Shown here: positions 35,780-45,512 of the stretch, in pieces
Layout of the letters: every line of letters begins with the position of its first letter
Numbering within the stretch: the first letter of the stretch is position 1
Assembly: GCA_018269055.1 (NCBI GenBank)
Contig: JAFDVI010000015.1
Location: forward strand, 126,618 to 190,617
Origin: Acidobacteriota bacterium
GTDB taxonomy: Bacteria > Acidobacteriota > Blastocatellia > RBC074
Direction: 5' to 3'
DNA length: 64,000 nt
Made by a program: the position numbers and the translations under genes
Notes under the pieces: model-generated
What the model was told of the DNA's origin: nothing
The model's input: only the letters and a program-made list of their open reading frames with translations
Database searches by the model: none

Positions 35780-36470
35780 CGAAGAGCAATTTATCGGCGC
35801 GTTATTGGAAAAAGTGCTGGCTGTGGATTTGTCGCGCTTTGGTTTGGGCAAGGAAATCATTGTCATTGATGATTGTTCAAAAGACCGCACCGCGGAAATC
35901 GTCCGGCAATTTCCCGAAGTGATACTGGTTCGCCAGTCGCCCAACCAGGGAAAAGGCGCGGCAGTACGCGCCGGGCTGGCGCACGCAACGGGCGATTACC
36001 TGATTATCCAGGACGCCGATCTGGAATATGACCCGAATGATTACGTGCCGATGCTGGCGGCGTTGCTGGCCAATGGCGCTGGCGCGGTGTATGGCAGCCG
36101 CTATCTGAAACATCCACAGCGAGGCAAACTGGTCAATTTGATGACCGGCAAACATACAGGACAAAGTTGGCCGGCGTATCTGGGCGGTCAAAGTCTGAGT
36201 TTCGCGTCTTTAATGTGTACCGGCAATTATTTGACGGATACGGTGACTGCGTTGAAATTGTTTCGGCGCGAAGTCATCCAGCCTCTTTCACTTGAAACCA
36301 GCGGGTTTGAGCTGGATCACGAAATCTCCGCCAAAGTTCTGGCGCAGGGATGCCAGATTGAGGAAGTCCCGATCCGCTACTTTCCGCGAAGCAAAGAAGA
36401 AGGAAAGAAGATTGGGCCCAGAGATTGGTTTGTAGCTTTGAAAACGTTTCACCGGTTTCGTAACGGCTGA
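35739..36470 (+). CDS. GT2 glycosyltransferase, polyprenyl-phosphate sugar synthase type
   Basis: 243 residues from ATG 35739, overlapping the end of the nucleotidyltransferase gene by 41 bases. SVIIPAYNEEQ opens the GT-A fold, VIDDCSKDRT and DADLEYDP (the DXD metal site) follow, and YGSRYL plus the TALKLFRREV segment are characteristic of DPM1-like enzymes. It transfers a sugar from an NDP donor to a polyprenyl phosphate on the cytoplasmic face. It has no membrane helices of its own. It supplies donors for the GT-C enzymes of the cluster, by inference. Confidence 0.88.
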   Translation: MKNNTLSVIIPAYNEEQFIGALLEKVLAVDLSRFGLGKEIIVIDDCSKDRTAEIVRQFPEVILVRQSPNQGKGAAVRAGLAHATGDYLIIQDADLEYDPNDYVPMLAALLANGAGAVYGSRYLKHPQRGKLVNLMTGKHTGQSWPAYLGGQSLSFASLMCTGNYLTDTVTALKLFRREVIQPLSLETSGFELDHEISAKVLAQGCQIEEVPIRYFPRSKEEGKKIGPRDWFVALKTFHRFRNG

Positions 36471-36488
36471 GCGTCACGGAGAACCCAA

Positions 36489-37571
36489 GTGTGTGATCAC
36501 GAAAAAGTGATAGCCGTAAGTAAACCGCCAATTCAAATGCCGACCTTGTCGGTCGTCGTGCCGGTTTATAACTCCACGGCGTATCTGAAAAAATGCCTGG
36601 CTGCGTTGGCGGAGTCGGATTACGACGATTTTGATGTATTGGTGGTGGATGATGGCTCCACGGAACCTGTCGCACCGATTGTGGGTCAGTATGGATTTGA
36701 TTACATGCGTATTGACGGCCCCGGTGGTCCGGCGCGCGCGCGGAATCGAGGCGTCGCACGCGTGAAAGGCAAGTACCTGGTTTTCATTGATGCTGATGTT
36801 TGTGTGCATCGCGACACGTTGCACCGGTTTGCCGAAGTGTTCAACGCCGATTCCGGAATAGATGCTGTTGTCGGTTCCTATGATGAAACCCCGGCAGAGC
36901 CGGGGTTCTTTTCGCAATACAAAAACCTGTTTCACCATTATGTTCACCAAACCAGCGGAGGTTACGTCAACACATTCTGGAGCGGTTGCGGAGCGATGCG
37001 TCGCGATTTGTTTCTGGCATTCGGCGGATTTGACGAGGAACGATATCGCCGCCCCGCCATCGAAGACATCGAACTGGGGACGTGGGTGACGGCGGCGGGG
37101 TATCAAATTGTGCTGGCGCCACACGTCAAAGCCACGCATCTGAAACGCTGGACGCTGTGGAGCATTTTGAAAACCGACATTCTGGATCGCGGCGTGCCGT
37201 GGATTAAGTTGATGTTGCGAGCCGGCGCAGCGGCAAGCACGTTGAACGCAAAATCGTCGCAGCGACTCAGTGTGGCGTTGACCTGGTTGGCTTCGATATT
37301 GCTGCCTGTAGTGTGGTGGTGGCCCGCGGCTGGCATCCTGTCTCTGTTGTTGCTGTCTGTAGTTTCCGCTCTTAATTTCGATTTTTACCGGTACTTCATC
37401 GCGCATTCCGGAGTGTGGTTTACGGTGCGTGTGCTGCCATTGCACTGGCTGTACTTCTGGTATTGCGGTTTGTGCGTGATTTGGGGAACGCTGGCTCATT
37501 ACCTGGAAACTTCGGGTCGAAGCCAGGCTCCGAACCAGGAAAACACCAATCCAAAACCACATGCCGAATAG
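36489..37571 (+). CDS. GT2 glycosyltransferase with C-terminal membrane helices
   Basis: 360 residues from GTG 36489 (GGAG about eight bases upstream). The GT-A domain (about 18-240) contains SVVVPVYNS, VVDDGST, the DXD FIDADV and the acceptor-site FDEERYRRPAIEDIELG. Two or three hydrophobic segments near the end (WLASILLPVVWWWPAAGIL and on) fix it to the membrane. The style is that of enzymes adding sugars to a lipid-linked glycan. It overlaps the next gene by 11 bases. Confidence 0.85.
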   Translation: MCDHEKVIAVSKPPIQMPTLSVVVPVYNSTAYLKKCLAALAESDYDDFDVLVVDDGSTEPVAPIVGQYGFDYMRIDGPGGPARARNRGVARVKGKYLVFIDADVCVHRDTLHRFAEVFNADSGIDAVVGSYDETPAEPGFFSQYKNLFHHYVHQTSGGYVNTFWSGCGAMRRDLFLAFGGFDEERYRRPAIEDIELGTWVTAAGYQIVLAPHVKATHLKRWTLWSILKTDILDRGVPWIKLMLRAGAAASTLNAKSSQRLSVALTWLASILLPVVWWWPAAGILSLLLLSVVSALNFDFYRYFIAHSGVWFTVRVLPLHWLYFWYCGLCVIWGTLAHYLETSGRSQAPNQENTNPKPHAE

Positions 37572-38523
37572 CGAAGCCGAGCTTTCAATACTGATTACGG
37601 TTGTCAGCGGCAAAGAAGCCCTGCGGCGATGTTTGTCAATGTTGCGGCCACAGCTTCAATCAGTCGCCGCTGAAGTCGTTGTGCCTTATGACGATTGGTC
37701 GCTGGATGTTTGCGAATTGAAAGCCGAATTTCCCGAAGTGAAATTTTACCGGATTGCGCGATCCGTGGCGGCAACGGTCCCTTCGCACCAACACCGGTTG
37801 TACGATCTTCGCCGCGCTGTTGGGTTGGCGCAAACAACGGCCAAATTGATCGCCATGACCGAAGACCACGCGGTTCCTGCAACCGATTGGGTAAGCCGGA
37901 TTCTGGCGGCGCATCAGCAATCGTTTGGCGTCGTCGGTGGAGCAATTGAAAACGGAATAGATCATCCGATGAACTGGGCGCTGTATTACTGCGACTTTGG
38001 CCGGTATGGCAGCCCCTTGCCAACAGGAGAGGTCGAATATGTTTCCGACGTCAACGTTTCCTATAAACGCCAGGCGCTGGAAGCCGTCCGTGACGTTTGG
38101 CGCAATGAATACCACGAAACCACTGTGCATTGGACGATGAAACAGCGCGGCATCGAATTGCGACTCGATCCGGCATTGAAGGTGTATCAACACCGCCCGC
38201 CGATGACTTTTACCAGGGCGTTTCGGGAACGCATCGAATGGGGAAGAGTGTTTGCTGAAACGCGCGTGGCGGCAATCGGATTTCCGCGACGGATGGTTTA
38301 CGCGCTGATAACTCCTTTTTTACCGGCGGTGTTGCTGGCGCGGATCGCCAAACACATGCATCGCCAAAGCCGCTCGCTTGGACAAATGGCTGTCACGCTC
38401 CCTCTGGTTGCCGGACTGTTAGTTGGTTGGGCTTGGGGAGAATTTCTCGGTTACGTCAGTGGCGCTCCGAACTTGAAACCTGACTGGCAGATGACTGCTG
38501 CAAATTCTCAACCCCTGGAATAA
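37561..38523 (+). CDS. GT2-like glycosyltransferase family protein
   Basis: 320 residues. SILITVVSGKEALRRCLSML opens a GT-A-like domain, TEDHAVPATDWV holds an acidic pair where DXD is expected (EDH), and EYVSDVNVSYKRQ and HWTMKQRG are acceptor-side landmarks. A hydrophobic C-terminal part (ALITPFLPAVLLARI, VTLPLVAGLLVGWAWG) suggests membrane association. The metal motif is non-standard, so catalytic details may differ. It lies between a typical GT2 and a deacetylase in one run of overlapping genes. Confidence 0.75.
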   Translation: MPNSEAELSILITVVSGKEALRRCLSMLRPQLQSVAAEVVVPYDDWSLDVCELKAEFPEVKFYRIARSVAATVPSHQHRLYDLRRAVGLAQTTAKLIAMTEDHAVPATDWVSRILAAHQQSFGVVGGAIENGIDHPMNWALYYCDFGRYGSPLPTGEVEYVSDVNVSYKRQALEAVRDVWRNEYHETTVHWTMKQRGIELRLDPALKVYQHRPPMTFTRAFRERIEWGRVFAETRVAAIGFPRRMVYALITPFLPAVLLARIAKHMHRQSRSLGQMAVTLPLVAGLLVGWAWGEFLGYVSGAPNLKPDWQMTAANSQPLE

Positions 38524-38525
38524 CT

Positions 38526-39272
38526 ATGCTGGCGATTCTGACTTATCACTCGATTGATGGCAGCGGTTCTGTAGTTTCCGTTCCCCCACGAACGTTTACC
38601 GAGCAAATGGCGACATTGGCTGAGTGGGGTTATCGGGGCATTTCACTAACCGAAGCGGTGAGGTACCGCCAAGCCAACGGAAGCTGGCCGCAGCGTTGTG
38701 TCGTGTTGACCTTCGATGATGGTTTTGCAAACTTTTATGAATCGGCTATGCCCGCTCTGATGCGGCGAAATTTCAGCGCAACGGTGTTCCTCATCAGCGG
38801 CCACGTCGAAAAAATCAACGATTGGGATACTCCGCCCGCACGACTGGGGACAAGGCAAATGCTGAGTTGGCGGCAAGTGCGCGAATTGTCAGAGCAGGGA
38901 ATCGAAATTGGCGCGCATACCCGCAAACATCCGGATTTGCGTAGATTGCCCGAATCGCAGCTTGAGGAAGAAATCGCCGGTTCGTGCGCTGAAATCAGTG
39001 ACCACATTGGGCAAGCCGTTGAGAGTTTCGCTTACCCCTATGGATATTCGAATCATCAGGTGGAAGATGTTGTGCGGCGCACTGTCCGTGCGGCTTGCAC
39101 GACCGAACTTCGCCACGCAACCGACGACCCGCTTCACCTGTTGCCTCGTTTGGATATGTATTACCTGCAATCGCCGCATCAGGTACAGTCGCTGGTTACG
39201 GAAGGGCTTGTCGGGTATTTGGCCTTAAGGCGATGGGGGCGCGCGGTGCGCCAAAAGCTCAGCGTAGGATAA
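38526..39272 (+). CDS. NodB-type polysaccharide deacetylase
   Basis: 248 residues. Motif 1 TFDDGF (catalytic Asp and metal Asp), motif 2 HTRKH (metal His pair, in GAHTRKHPDL) and motif 3 AYPYG are intact. It removes N-acetyl (or O-acetyl) groups from a glycan. No signal peptide is seen, so it may act on a cytoplasmic lipid-linked intermediate, as PIG-L-like or WbmS-like enzymes do. It begins two bases after the previous stop. Confidence 0.9.
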   Translation: MLAILTYHSIDGSGSVVSVPPRTFTEQMATLAEWGYRGISLTEAVRYRQANGSWPQRCVVLTFDDGFANFYESAMPALMRRNFSATVFLISGHVEKINDWDTPPARLGTRQMLSWRQVRELSEQGIEIGAHTRKHPDLRRLPESQLEEEIAGSCAEISDHIGQAVESFAYPYGYSNHQVEDVVRRTVRAACTTELRHATDDPLHLLPRLDMYYLQSPHQVQSLVTEGLVGYLALRRWGRAVRQKLSVG

Positions 39273-39290
39273 AAAGAAAGGGAAATTGAA

Positions 39291-40448
39291 ATGCAGTTGC
39301 TCAACCGAGTCGCAAAACACGCACGCTTGAATTGGCAGAACCTGGCAATCCCGGATGTCGCCAGTCCGCCGTTCGTCATTTTGTTCATCAATTCGATTTG
39401 CAACATGAAATGCGAGCATTGCTTTTACTGGCAGAATCTAAACAAACGCGACGACCTGAGTTTTGAAGAAATCGTCAGCCTGTCGAAAGAACTCGGCCCG
39501 ATTGAAAACCTGAACCTGTCCGGCGGCGAGCCGTTTTTGCGAAAGGAATTCGGCGCCATCTGTCGCCAGTTTATCCAGCAAAACGGCGTCAAGGAAATTT
39601 ACGTGCCCAGCAACGGTTGGTACACGGACAAAACCATCGCGCAGATCCGGGAAACGCTACAGGAAAAAAGCCTGAAGATATTTGCCATCGAATTGTCGTT
39701 GGACGGCATGGAAGAGTTTCACGACCGGTTTCGCGTTGCGCCCGGAGCATTCAAACGCTCGATGGCAACCTACGACGCGCTGGTGGAACTGCAGCGCGAA
39801 GATCCGCGATTGCAGATTCATTCCATCTCGACCGCGACGGCCGAAAACATGGACGAGATTCGACGGTTGACGACGTACCTATACGAACGCTGCCCGCAGA
39901 TGTCCCACCACAACCTGGCGTTGATTCGCGGCGACCGAAAAAATCCTTCGCTGCAAGGGCCGAAGCTGGCCGAATACCAGAAGCTGTACGAATACGTGCA
40001 GCGATTGTGGGCGCCGCGCGAAGAAAGCCGGTACGGCAGCATCGTCGAACCGATGTTGCAATGGGCGAAAGTCAAAACCGCCGAACAACAACGCCAGGTC
40101 GTCCCCTGCCGAGCCGGTGTGCTGAGTGTGGTCATCAACGCCAATGGCGACGTCGGATTGTGCGAACAGCACAAACCCATTGGCAATTTGCGGCAAAACA
40201 CGTTCACGGAAATCTGGCGTTCGGACGCCGCCAAACAATTGCGCGCTTCGATCAGCGCCAAAGAGTGTTACTGCACGAACGAAATTTTCATGTGGCCGAG
40301 CATCACCTTTCAGCCGGTTCAACTGGCCAAAGCAATGATCGGCGCGAAGGTATGGCAAACGCCCGACCCTCTGCCGGTCGGCGAACGCGCCGATTACACT
40401 ACCGGCGGCAAAGTCTCCCTGCCCATATTGCCATCCGGGAACCAATGA
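39291..40448 (+). CDS. Radical SAM/SPASM enzyme
   Basis: 385 residues with a good AAAGGGA site. The iron-sulfur motif CNMKCEHC (CxxxCxxC, about residues 36-43) binds the SAM cluster, [12 protein letters not shown] is the GGE motif, and a C-terminal SPASM-like region holds further cysteines ([25 protein letters not shown]) for auxiliary clusters. Family members modify peptides, sugars or alcohols (dehydrogenation, epimerisation, C-C bonds). No small precursor peptide gene is seen nearby, so a carbohydrate or lipid substrate is more likely; this is inference. Confidence 0.88.
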   Translation: MQLLNRVAKHARLNWQNLAIPDVASPPFVILFINSICNMKCEHCFYWQNLNKRDDLSFEEIVSLSKELGPIENLNLSGGEPFLRKEFGAICRQFIQQNGVKEIYVPSNGWYTDKTIAQIRETLQEKSLKIFAIELSLDGMEEFHDRFRVAPGAFKRSMATYDALVELQREDPRLQIHSISTATAENMDEIRRLTTYLYERCPQMSHHNLALIRGDRKNPSLQGPKLAEYQKLYEYVQRLWAPREESRYGSIVEPMLQWAKVKTAEQQRQVVPCRAGVLSVVINANGDVGLCEQHKPIGNLRQNTFTEIWRSDAAKQLRASISAKECYCTNEIFMWPSITFQPVQLAKAMIGAKVWQTPDPLPVGERADYTTGGKVSLPILPSGNQ

Positions 40449-41710
40449 ATCCTGCGTTGATCAAAAACTTTGCGTCGTTGGCCGGAGCCGAAATGGCCGC
40501 GAAGGTGTTGACCTTTGCCGCGTTCGCCTACCTGGCGCGCGTGGCCGGGCCGGAAGGATTCGGGTACATCGAATTTGCAGCGGCCGCGGCGATGTGCGCT
40601 GGACTGATTGTCGAACAAGGCTTCAATCCCTTTGGCGCGCGCGAAATCGCCAAAACTCCGGAACGAACCGGGTTGCTGGTTTCCGAAATCGTGTTGGTGC
40701 GATTGCTGTTGGCTCTGGGAATGTATACGGCGTTGGTGGTGTTTGCACTGGTTTACGGCACGGCCGCGATGCAAACGCGATTGTTGTTGGTTTACGGATT
40801 GAGTTTGTTGGCGATGCCGTTTTTGTTGCAATGGGTTTTTCAGGGGCACGACCGCATGCCAACCGTCGCCGCGATTCAGGTTATCCGGCAAACGGTTTTT
40901 GCCGTGATGGTGTTTGCGATGGTTCGGCAAAGCTCGCAAATCTGGTTGGCGGGAGTCGCCGAAACTCTTGGCGCGGCTGCCGCTGCGGTGTTTGGCGTGT
41001 GGGCGTATCGGCAAAAATTGAATGGTGCGCTTCGATTCCGTTGGCGGTTTTCTTCGCAACTATTGCGCGAAGGCATGACCATCGGATTGAGCCAGATTTT
41101 CTGGGTGTTGAAGATGACCGGCGCAACGTTGATTCTGGGATTGATTGCCGCTCCGGAAGATGTTGGGTATTTCGGTGGCGCGATGCGGATTTTGATGGCG
41201 CTGCATACCTTCGTCTGGCTGTACTTTTTCAACCTGTTGCCTTCGATGTCGCGCGCGTGGGTGGCAAATGACAGATCGTTTGCTGCGTTGATTGCCCGGT
41301 CGTTGCGGTTCGTGACGCTTATTTCGTTGATTGGCGCGGGCGTCTGGGTGATGGTGGCTCCGTTGGCCATCAGGATTGTCTACGGGCAGAAATTCGCTCC
41401 GGCAGGAACGGCATTGCAATGGTTTGCGGGCGTTTGCGCCGTTGCGGCCATCAGTGGTCATTACCGTTTCGGATTGATTGCCGCAGGGTATCAAACTGCT
41501 GAAATGCTGACGGCGATGTCGGGCGCGATTGCTTCCGTGGCGTTGATTCCGGTTGGCTATTCCCTGGCGGGAGTTGGCGGCGCGGCTGCCGGATTGTTCG
41601 CGGCGGAAGTGGTGGTTTGGCAAAGCGCGTGGTGGTTTGCTCGGCAGCGGTTGGGGCTGCGCGGTGAACCGAACTCGCCCCGCGAGAAATTGTCGGAGGT
41701 GACACAGTGA
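40445..41710 (+). CDS. Wzx-type polysaccharide flippase
   Basis: 421 residues from ATG 40445, overlapping the radical SAM stop by four bases. It has 12 or so hydrophobic helices throughout, starting [20 protein letters not shown], the usual opening of the polysaccharide-biosynthesis flippase family, with the [14 protein letters not shown] motif after the first helix. It would move the completed lipid-linked glycan unit to the periplasmic face. The stop overlaps the next GTG start by four bases. Confidence 0.9.
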   Translation: MNPALIKNFASLAGAEMAAKVLTFAAFAYLARVAGPEGFGYIEFAAAAAMCAGLIVEQGFNPFGAREIAKTPERTGLLVSEIVLVRLLLALGMYTALVVFALVYGTAAMQTRLLLVYGLSLLAMPFLLQWVFQGHDRMPTVAAIQVIRQTVFAVMVFAMVRQSSQIWLAGVAETLGAAAAAVFGVWAYRQKLNGALRFRWRFSSQLLREGMTIGLSQIFWVLKMTGATLILGLIAAPEDVGYFGGAMRILMALHTFVWLYFFNLLPSMSRAWVANDRSFAALIARSLRFVTLISLIGAGVWVMVAPLAIRIVYGQKFAPAGTALQWFAGVCAVAAISGHYRFGLIAAGYQTAEMLTAMSGAIASVALIPVGYSLAGVGGAAAGLFAAEVVVWQSAWWFARQRLGLRGEPNSPREKLSEVTQ

Positions 41711-43365
41711 TTGCGAACTGGAAGATGACGGAGATGGAAGTTGAATCCGCATCGGTGACAGTTAGCCAACCCGGCGCGTGGCGGTTCACAACGCGCGGAT
41801 TGGCTTGGCGTTTGTTTCTGACTTGCTGGCTGGTCTACGGGCTGCACTTTGCGACGAATGTGGTGCGCGAAATTTATCCCGCGCTGGCGTTGGGCGATCA
41901 TTTTTCGTTCCGGCTGGACGAATACGCAAATTTGCATCCTGACTTATTCGACAAACCCGGATATGGCTGGCACAGCGGCAACAACCCAGGCGTTTCGATG
42001 CTGGCGGCGATTCCTTATGCAATGGCGCGCCCCGTCATTGATCGCGTGGTCGCGCGCGTCCAACAGAAGCGCGCCGCCAGCGGTTTGACCGAGCCCCCGG
42101 CTTATGACTCACCGTGGCCAATGGCGCGCGAGTTTTACAAAAAAGCATGGCAGCAGGGCCTGGATGTCAAATTCGGACTGGCAGCGTTTGTGATGCATGC
42201 CTTCTGTATGGCCCCTGTTTCGGCGCTTGGCGTGGTGGCGATGTTTTATCTGTTACGGCGCTTGCTCTGGTCGGATCGAAAGGCCTTCTGGTTGGCCTTG
42301 CTATACGCTTTTGGAACGCCGGTCTTTTTCCGCACGGGGTTTCTGAATCATAACTTGATGCTTGGCCATTTCGTTTTCATAGGTTTCCTGGCGATGTGGA
42401 ATCCCAGTCACGATAAGAAGTGGTCGTCATTGACTCGATTCTTTCTGGGAGGCTTGGCCGGAGGGACGGCATTTCTGTTCGATAACAGCGGCGTCGTAAT
42501 GCTGCTAGGGCTTTTCGTTTACGGTCTGATTCAGCGATGGCGAATTGCGACAGACGATCCGCGTCGTTTGTCCGATGTAGTGCATCACGGCTTCAGATAT
42601 TTTCTTGGCACGCTCCCGCCGGTAGGACTGCTCTGGTTTTATCAGTGGCAAAGCTTCGGGCATCCGTTTTATCCGGGACAGCAGTGGATGCCGCCAGTGG
42701 AGTGGATCGAACTTGGGTATCAAGGATTTGGCTGGCCGAAACTTTCGTTGCTGCTCTCGCTGGCATTTGATTATCGCTACGGATTATTTGTTGTTTGTCC
42801 GCTCTTCCTGCTTGCGGTGGCCGCTCCGTTTCTGAATAGAGGGGTGAAGCGGTTGGCAATTCCCACATTTGAGCTGACGACGATGTTGGTCTTTTTCGTC
42901 GCGCTCTGGATATTTTTCAGCGGTGTCAACTACACACGATTGCAGTTCAATACCGGAATACGCTATTTGTCGCCAATCTTTCCGTTCCTCTTCATTCCAG
43001 CCGCTTTGATGTTGGCGCGTTTGCCGCGACTCGCCGTTTACCTTATCGCACTCATTTCCGTTACAGAATCGTGGTGCATGGCCATGTACCGCGACGTTGA
43101 GCGCGGCCTGGGAGTGCTTGATCCCGTTCTACATACCTTAATTGGCGGATTTCAATTGCCGGCGCTGATGACCATTTCAAGATTGGGCGATCAGTTCGGC
43201 GAGTTCACCGGGAGAGGCGTTTCACCTCTCCCGCTTTTCGCCCTGGCCGCCGCGATTCTTTATGTTGTCTGGGCCCCATTTCCCCGGACGCTTGTTTTCT
43301 CGAACGATTCAATCGATCAATCAATCCGCCCCTCACTGAAAGACCAAGGAGAAAGCGTATTATGA
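41707..43365 (+). CDS. Polytopic membrane protein, GT-C glycosyltransferase-like
   Basis: 552 residues from GTG 41707. About 11 hydrophobic helices; the first external loop contains FSFRLDEYANLHPDLF, whose acidic residues sit where PMT-like GT-C enzymes bind the donor. PGYGWHSGNNPGVSML follows. The sequence is too diverged for a family call, but size, loop layout and neighbours suggest a transferase that uses a polyprenyl-linked sugar. It overlaps the following GT2 gene by four bases. Confidence 0.7.
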   Translation: MIANWKMTEMEVESASVTVSQPGAWRFTTRGLAWRLFLTCWLVYGLHFATNVVREIYPALALGDHFSFRLDEYANLHPDLFDKPGYGWHSGNNPGVSMLAAIPYAMARPVIDRVVARVQQKRAASGLTEPPAYDSPWPMAREFYKKAWQQGLDVKFGLAAFVMHAFCMAPVSALGVVAMFYLLRRLLWSDRKAFWLALLYAFGTPVFFRTGFLNHNLMLGHFVFIGFLAMWNPSHDKKWSSLTRFFLGGLAGGTAFLFDNSGVVMLLGLFVYGLIQRWRIATDDPRRLSDVVHHGFRYFLGTLPPVGLLWFYQWQSFGHPFYPGQQWMPPVEWIELGYQGFGWPKLSLLLSLAFDYRYGLFVVCPLFLLAVAAPFLNRGVKRLAIPTFELTTMLVFFVALWIFFSGVNYTRLQFNTGIRYLSPIFPFLFIPAALMLARLPRLAVYLIALISVTESWCMAMYRDVERGLGVLDPVLHTLIGGFQLPALMTISRLGDQFGEFTGRGVSPLPLFALAAAILYVVWAPFPRTLVFSNDSIDQSIRPSLKDQGESVL

Positions 43366-44147
43366 ATAATCCGGATGTATTACCAATTCACCCAATCACT
43401 TTGGATGTCGTGATTCCTGTGTTGAACGAAGCGCACGTCTTGGAAAAAAGCATTCTGACCGTGCGTCGCTTCTTGAACCAGAATTGTCTTGATGTGTGGC
43501 GGATTCTGATCGTGGACAATGGTTCGACCGATGGAACGGACCGGGTCGGCCTCAAACTAAGCTCTGAATATCCGGAAATCGAATTGGTTCGGCTTCAGCA
43601 GCGCGGGCGCGGGCGTGCTTTGCGACACGCCTGGATGATGAGCAAAGCCGATGTCGTTTGTTACATGGATGTTGACCTGTCCACCGATCTGAGGTTTCTT
43701 CCCGATCTAGTGGCCGCCATTTCCGAGGAAGGGTTCGATGTGGCGACGGGGTCGCGGTTGATGAAGGGGGCTCAGACGACTCGCTCTCTTACTCGTGAAA
43801 TCATCTCGCGCATTTACAACCTATTTGTCAAAATAGTGCTCTTCACGAAATTCTCCGATGCCCAGTGTGGCTTCAAGGCTGTCAGCCGTAAGGCTGTTGA
43901 CCGAATCGTGCCGCAAATAAGCGATCAGTCCTGGTTTTTCGATACTGAGTTGCTGGTGTTGGCCGAAAAGCAGGGCTATAAAATCAAAGACATCCCGATC
44001 ATCTGGGCGGAGGATGATGACAGCCGCGTGAAAATCGTGCGCACTGCCTGGGATGACATCAAAGGAGTGTTTCGATTGCGCCGACAGCTTTGGACACGGA
44101 ATTTTAATCAGGCGGTGATGACGGAAGCGACTCGGGAAAAATCGTAA
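43362..44147 (+). CDS. GT2 polyprenyl-phosphate sugar synthase (DPM1/Alg5-like)
   Basis: 261 residues, with GGAG before the ATG. DVVIPVLNEA, IVDNGSTDGT, MDVDLSTD (the DXD site), TGSRLM and the SDAQCGFKAVSR segment are typical of dolichyl- or undecaprenyl-phosphate glucose or mannose synthases. There are no membrane helices. This is the second such enzyme of the cluster after 35739, so two or more carrier-linked sugars may be made in parallel. Confidence 0.88.
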   Translation: MNNPDVLPIHPITLDVVIPVLNEAHVLEKSILTVRRFLNQNCLDVWRILIVDNGSTDGTDRVGLKLSSEYPEIELVRLQQRGRGRALRHAWMMSKADVVCYMDVDLSTDLRFLPDLVAAISEEGFDVATGSRLMKGAQTTRSLTREIISRIYNLFVKIVLFTKFSDAQCGFKAVSRKAVDRIVPQISDQSWFFDTELLVLAEKQGYKIKDIPIIWAEDDDSRVKIVRTAWDDIKGVFRLRRQLWTRNFNQAVMTEATREKS

Positions 44148-44161
44148 CGGAATTCGTGATT

Positions 44162-45079
44162 ATGGCCCAACAACTAATCACTGGCGCGAGCGGCTTCATC
44201 GGACGCCGCCTGCTCGCACAACTCGATCCGGCCAAACATGGAAAGATCGTTTGTCTGAAGCGGACAGGCAAGCCTGAAGAGTTTGAATCTGACACACCCA
44301 TTCGCGTAGTCAAAGGCGATCTGAAAAATCCTGAAAGCTACACTGCCGCGCTTAACTGCCGTACAGTGATTCATCTGGCTGCTCTGACGGGCAAGGCTGC
44401 GCCCGAAGAATATTTCAGGGTCAACGCTCAAGGCACGGCTGACCTGATAGAGCAATGCGAACGAAGCGGTGTCGAAAATTTTCTGTATGTCAGCACGATC
44501 GCGGTTAAATATAGGGACAAAAGCCGGTGCTATTATGCTCAATCTAAAGAGATGGCTGAGCAGGCTGTCCGGCAAAGCCGATTACGCTATTTGGTCGTCA
44601 GACCGACAATTGTCATAGGACCTGACGGCGGCCCCTGGCAGGGGTTATCCCGAATGGCGCGTGGGCGCGTGTTGTTGATGCCGGGAGATGGAAAGATCTT
44701 GGTTCAACCCATCGCGGTGGATGATTTAGCGACTTGCCTGCGGGTGATTCTGGAAGAAAATCTCTTCACGAACGAAGTCGTTGAATTGGGCGGGGCAGAG
44801 ACAATCAGCTTCGAGCGGTTCCTGAAAAAAATCCACAAACAGTTTTCCGGAAAGGACCCGTCTGTGTTGCGATTGCCGATCAAACCGATGATTGCGACCT
44901 TGTCTCTGATGGAAACGCTTTTCTATTCAGCGCTGCCGGTCAGCGTCGGCCAGTTGTCGGCGTTTTGGCAGAACAGCCAGGCCGAACCGGTCAAAGTTCC
45001 TCGATTGGCGAAACTGAAGATGGCGAGCGTTGACCAAATGCTCGAACGGGCGAGGACAAATGAGTGTGCACCACGCTAA
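44162..45079 (+). CDS. NAD-dependent epimerase/dehydratase family protein
   Basis: 305 residues from ATG 44162 (GTG 44156 also possible). The dinucleotide motif TGASGFIGRRLL is at the N-terminus, with HLAALTG and the Tyr-x3-Lys pair in YYAQSKEMAEQAV. The second half is less like sugar epimerases and closer to atypical SDRs acting on quinone or lipid-linked substrates. It overlaps the next small gene by 20 bases. It forms a tight triplet with that gene and the GMC oxidoreductase. Confidence 0.8.
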   Translation: MAQQLITGASGFIGRRLLAQLDPAKHGKIVCLKRTGKPEEFESDTPIRVVKGDLKNPESYTAALNCRTVIHLAALTGKAAPEEYFRVNAQGTADLIEQCERSGVENFLYVSTIAVKYRDKSRCYYAQSKEMAEQAVRQSRLRYLVVRPTIVIGPDGGPWQGLSRMARGRVLLMPGDGKILVQPIAVDDLATCLRVILEENLFTNEVVELGGAETISFERFLKKIHKQFSGKDPSVLRLPIKPMIATLSLMETLFYSALPVSVGQLSAFWQNSQAEPVKVPRLAKLKMASVDQMLERARTNECAPR

Positions 45080-45512
45080 AAACAATGCGCTGGACCGCGA
45101 ATGTCTGGCGTTTTCAAACTACCTAGTCAAGCAGCGTCCAAACGATTATGTGATTGGCAAATACCGTGAAGCGCACGCAATGAGCGACGCTTTTACTCAA
45201 ACTGAAGAGGTTTTTTTTGATCGGCTGCTGCTCGGCGCTTCGTCGGCGCATCCGGTTGCAGCAAAGCTGGTTGATGCTTACACCGCCATTTTTCGCAAGA
45301 AGTCTGCTGTTCGCCGGAAGTGGATTCTGTTACTGGCGATTTTGGAAAGTTGTGCCCCGACTCATGTCTATTTCGATAACCCCGACAGTGGCGGCAGAGC
45401 TAAGCTTGTTGCCGGGCTGGCTTGGCGCGGTTTGATTTTCATTCTGGCGCTTGGTGTTTCAATCGTCATCTTTATGCCTTTTCACATTACTGGCAGGTTA
45501 TGGAGAAAATAA
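45060..45512 (+). CDS. Membrane-anchored partner protein of the GMC oxidoreductase
   Basis: 150 residues from ATG 45060. The first 95 residues are polar and helical (LAFSNYLVKQRPNDYVIGKY near the start). The last 35 include one membrane helix (LAWRGLIFILALGVSIVIFM). It overlaps the genes on both sides (20 and 13 bases), implying close coupling. I recognise no family. The layout is like the small subunits that hold GMC dehydrogenases at the membrane, which is inference from position. Confidence 0.65.
   Translation: MSVHHAKNNALDRECLAFSNYLVKQRPNDYVIGKYREAHAMSDAFTQTEEVFFDRLLLGASSAHPVAAKLVDAYTAIFRKKSAVRRKWILLLAILESCAPTHVYFDNPDSGGRAKLVAGLAWRGLIFILALGVSIVIFMPFHITGRLWRK

Noticed and set aside
39617-40444. 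Long upstream extension of the flippase frame
   Set aside because: It overlaps the radical SAM gene in another frame and reads as Arg-rich noise; the ATG at 40445 starts the normal flippase N-terminus.
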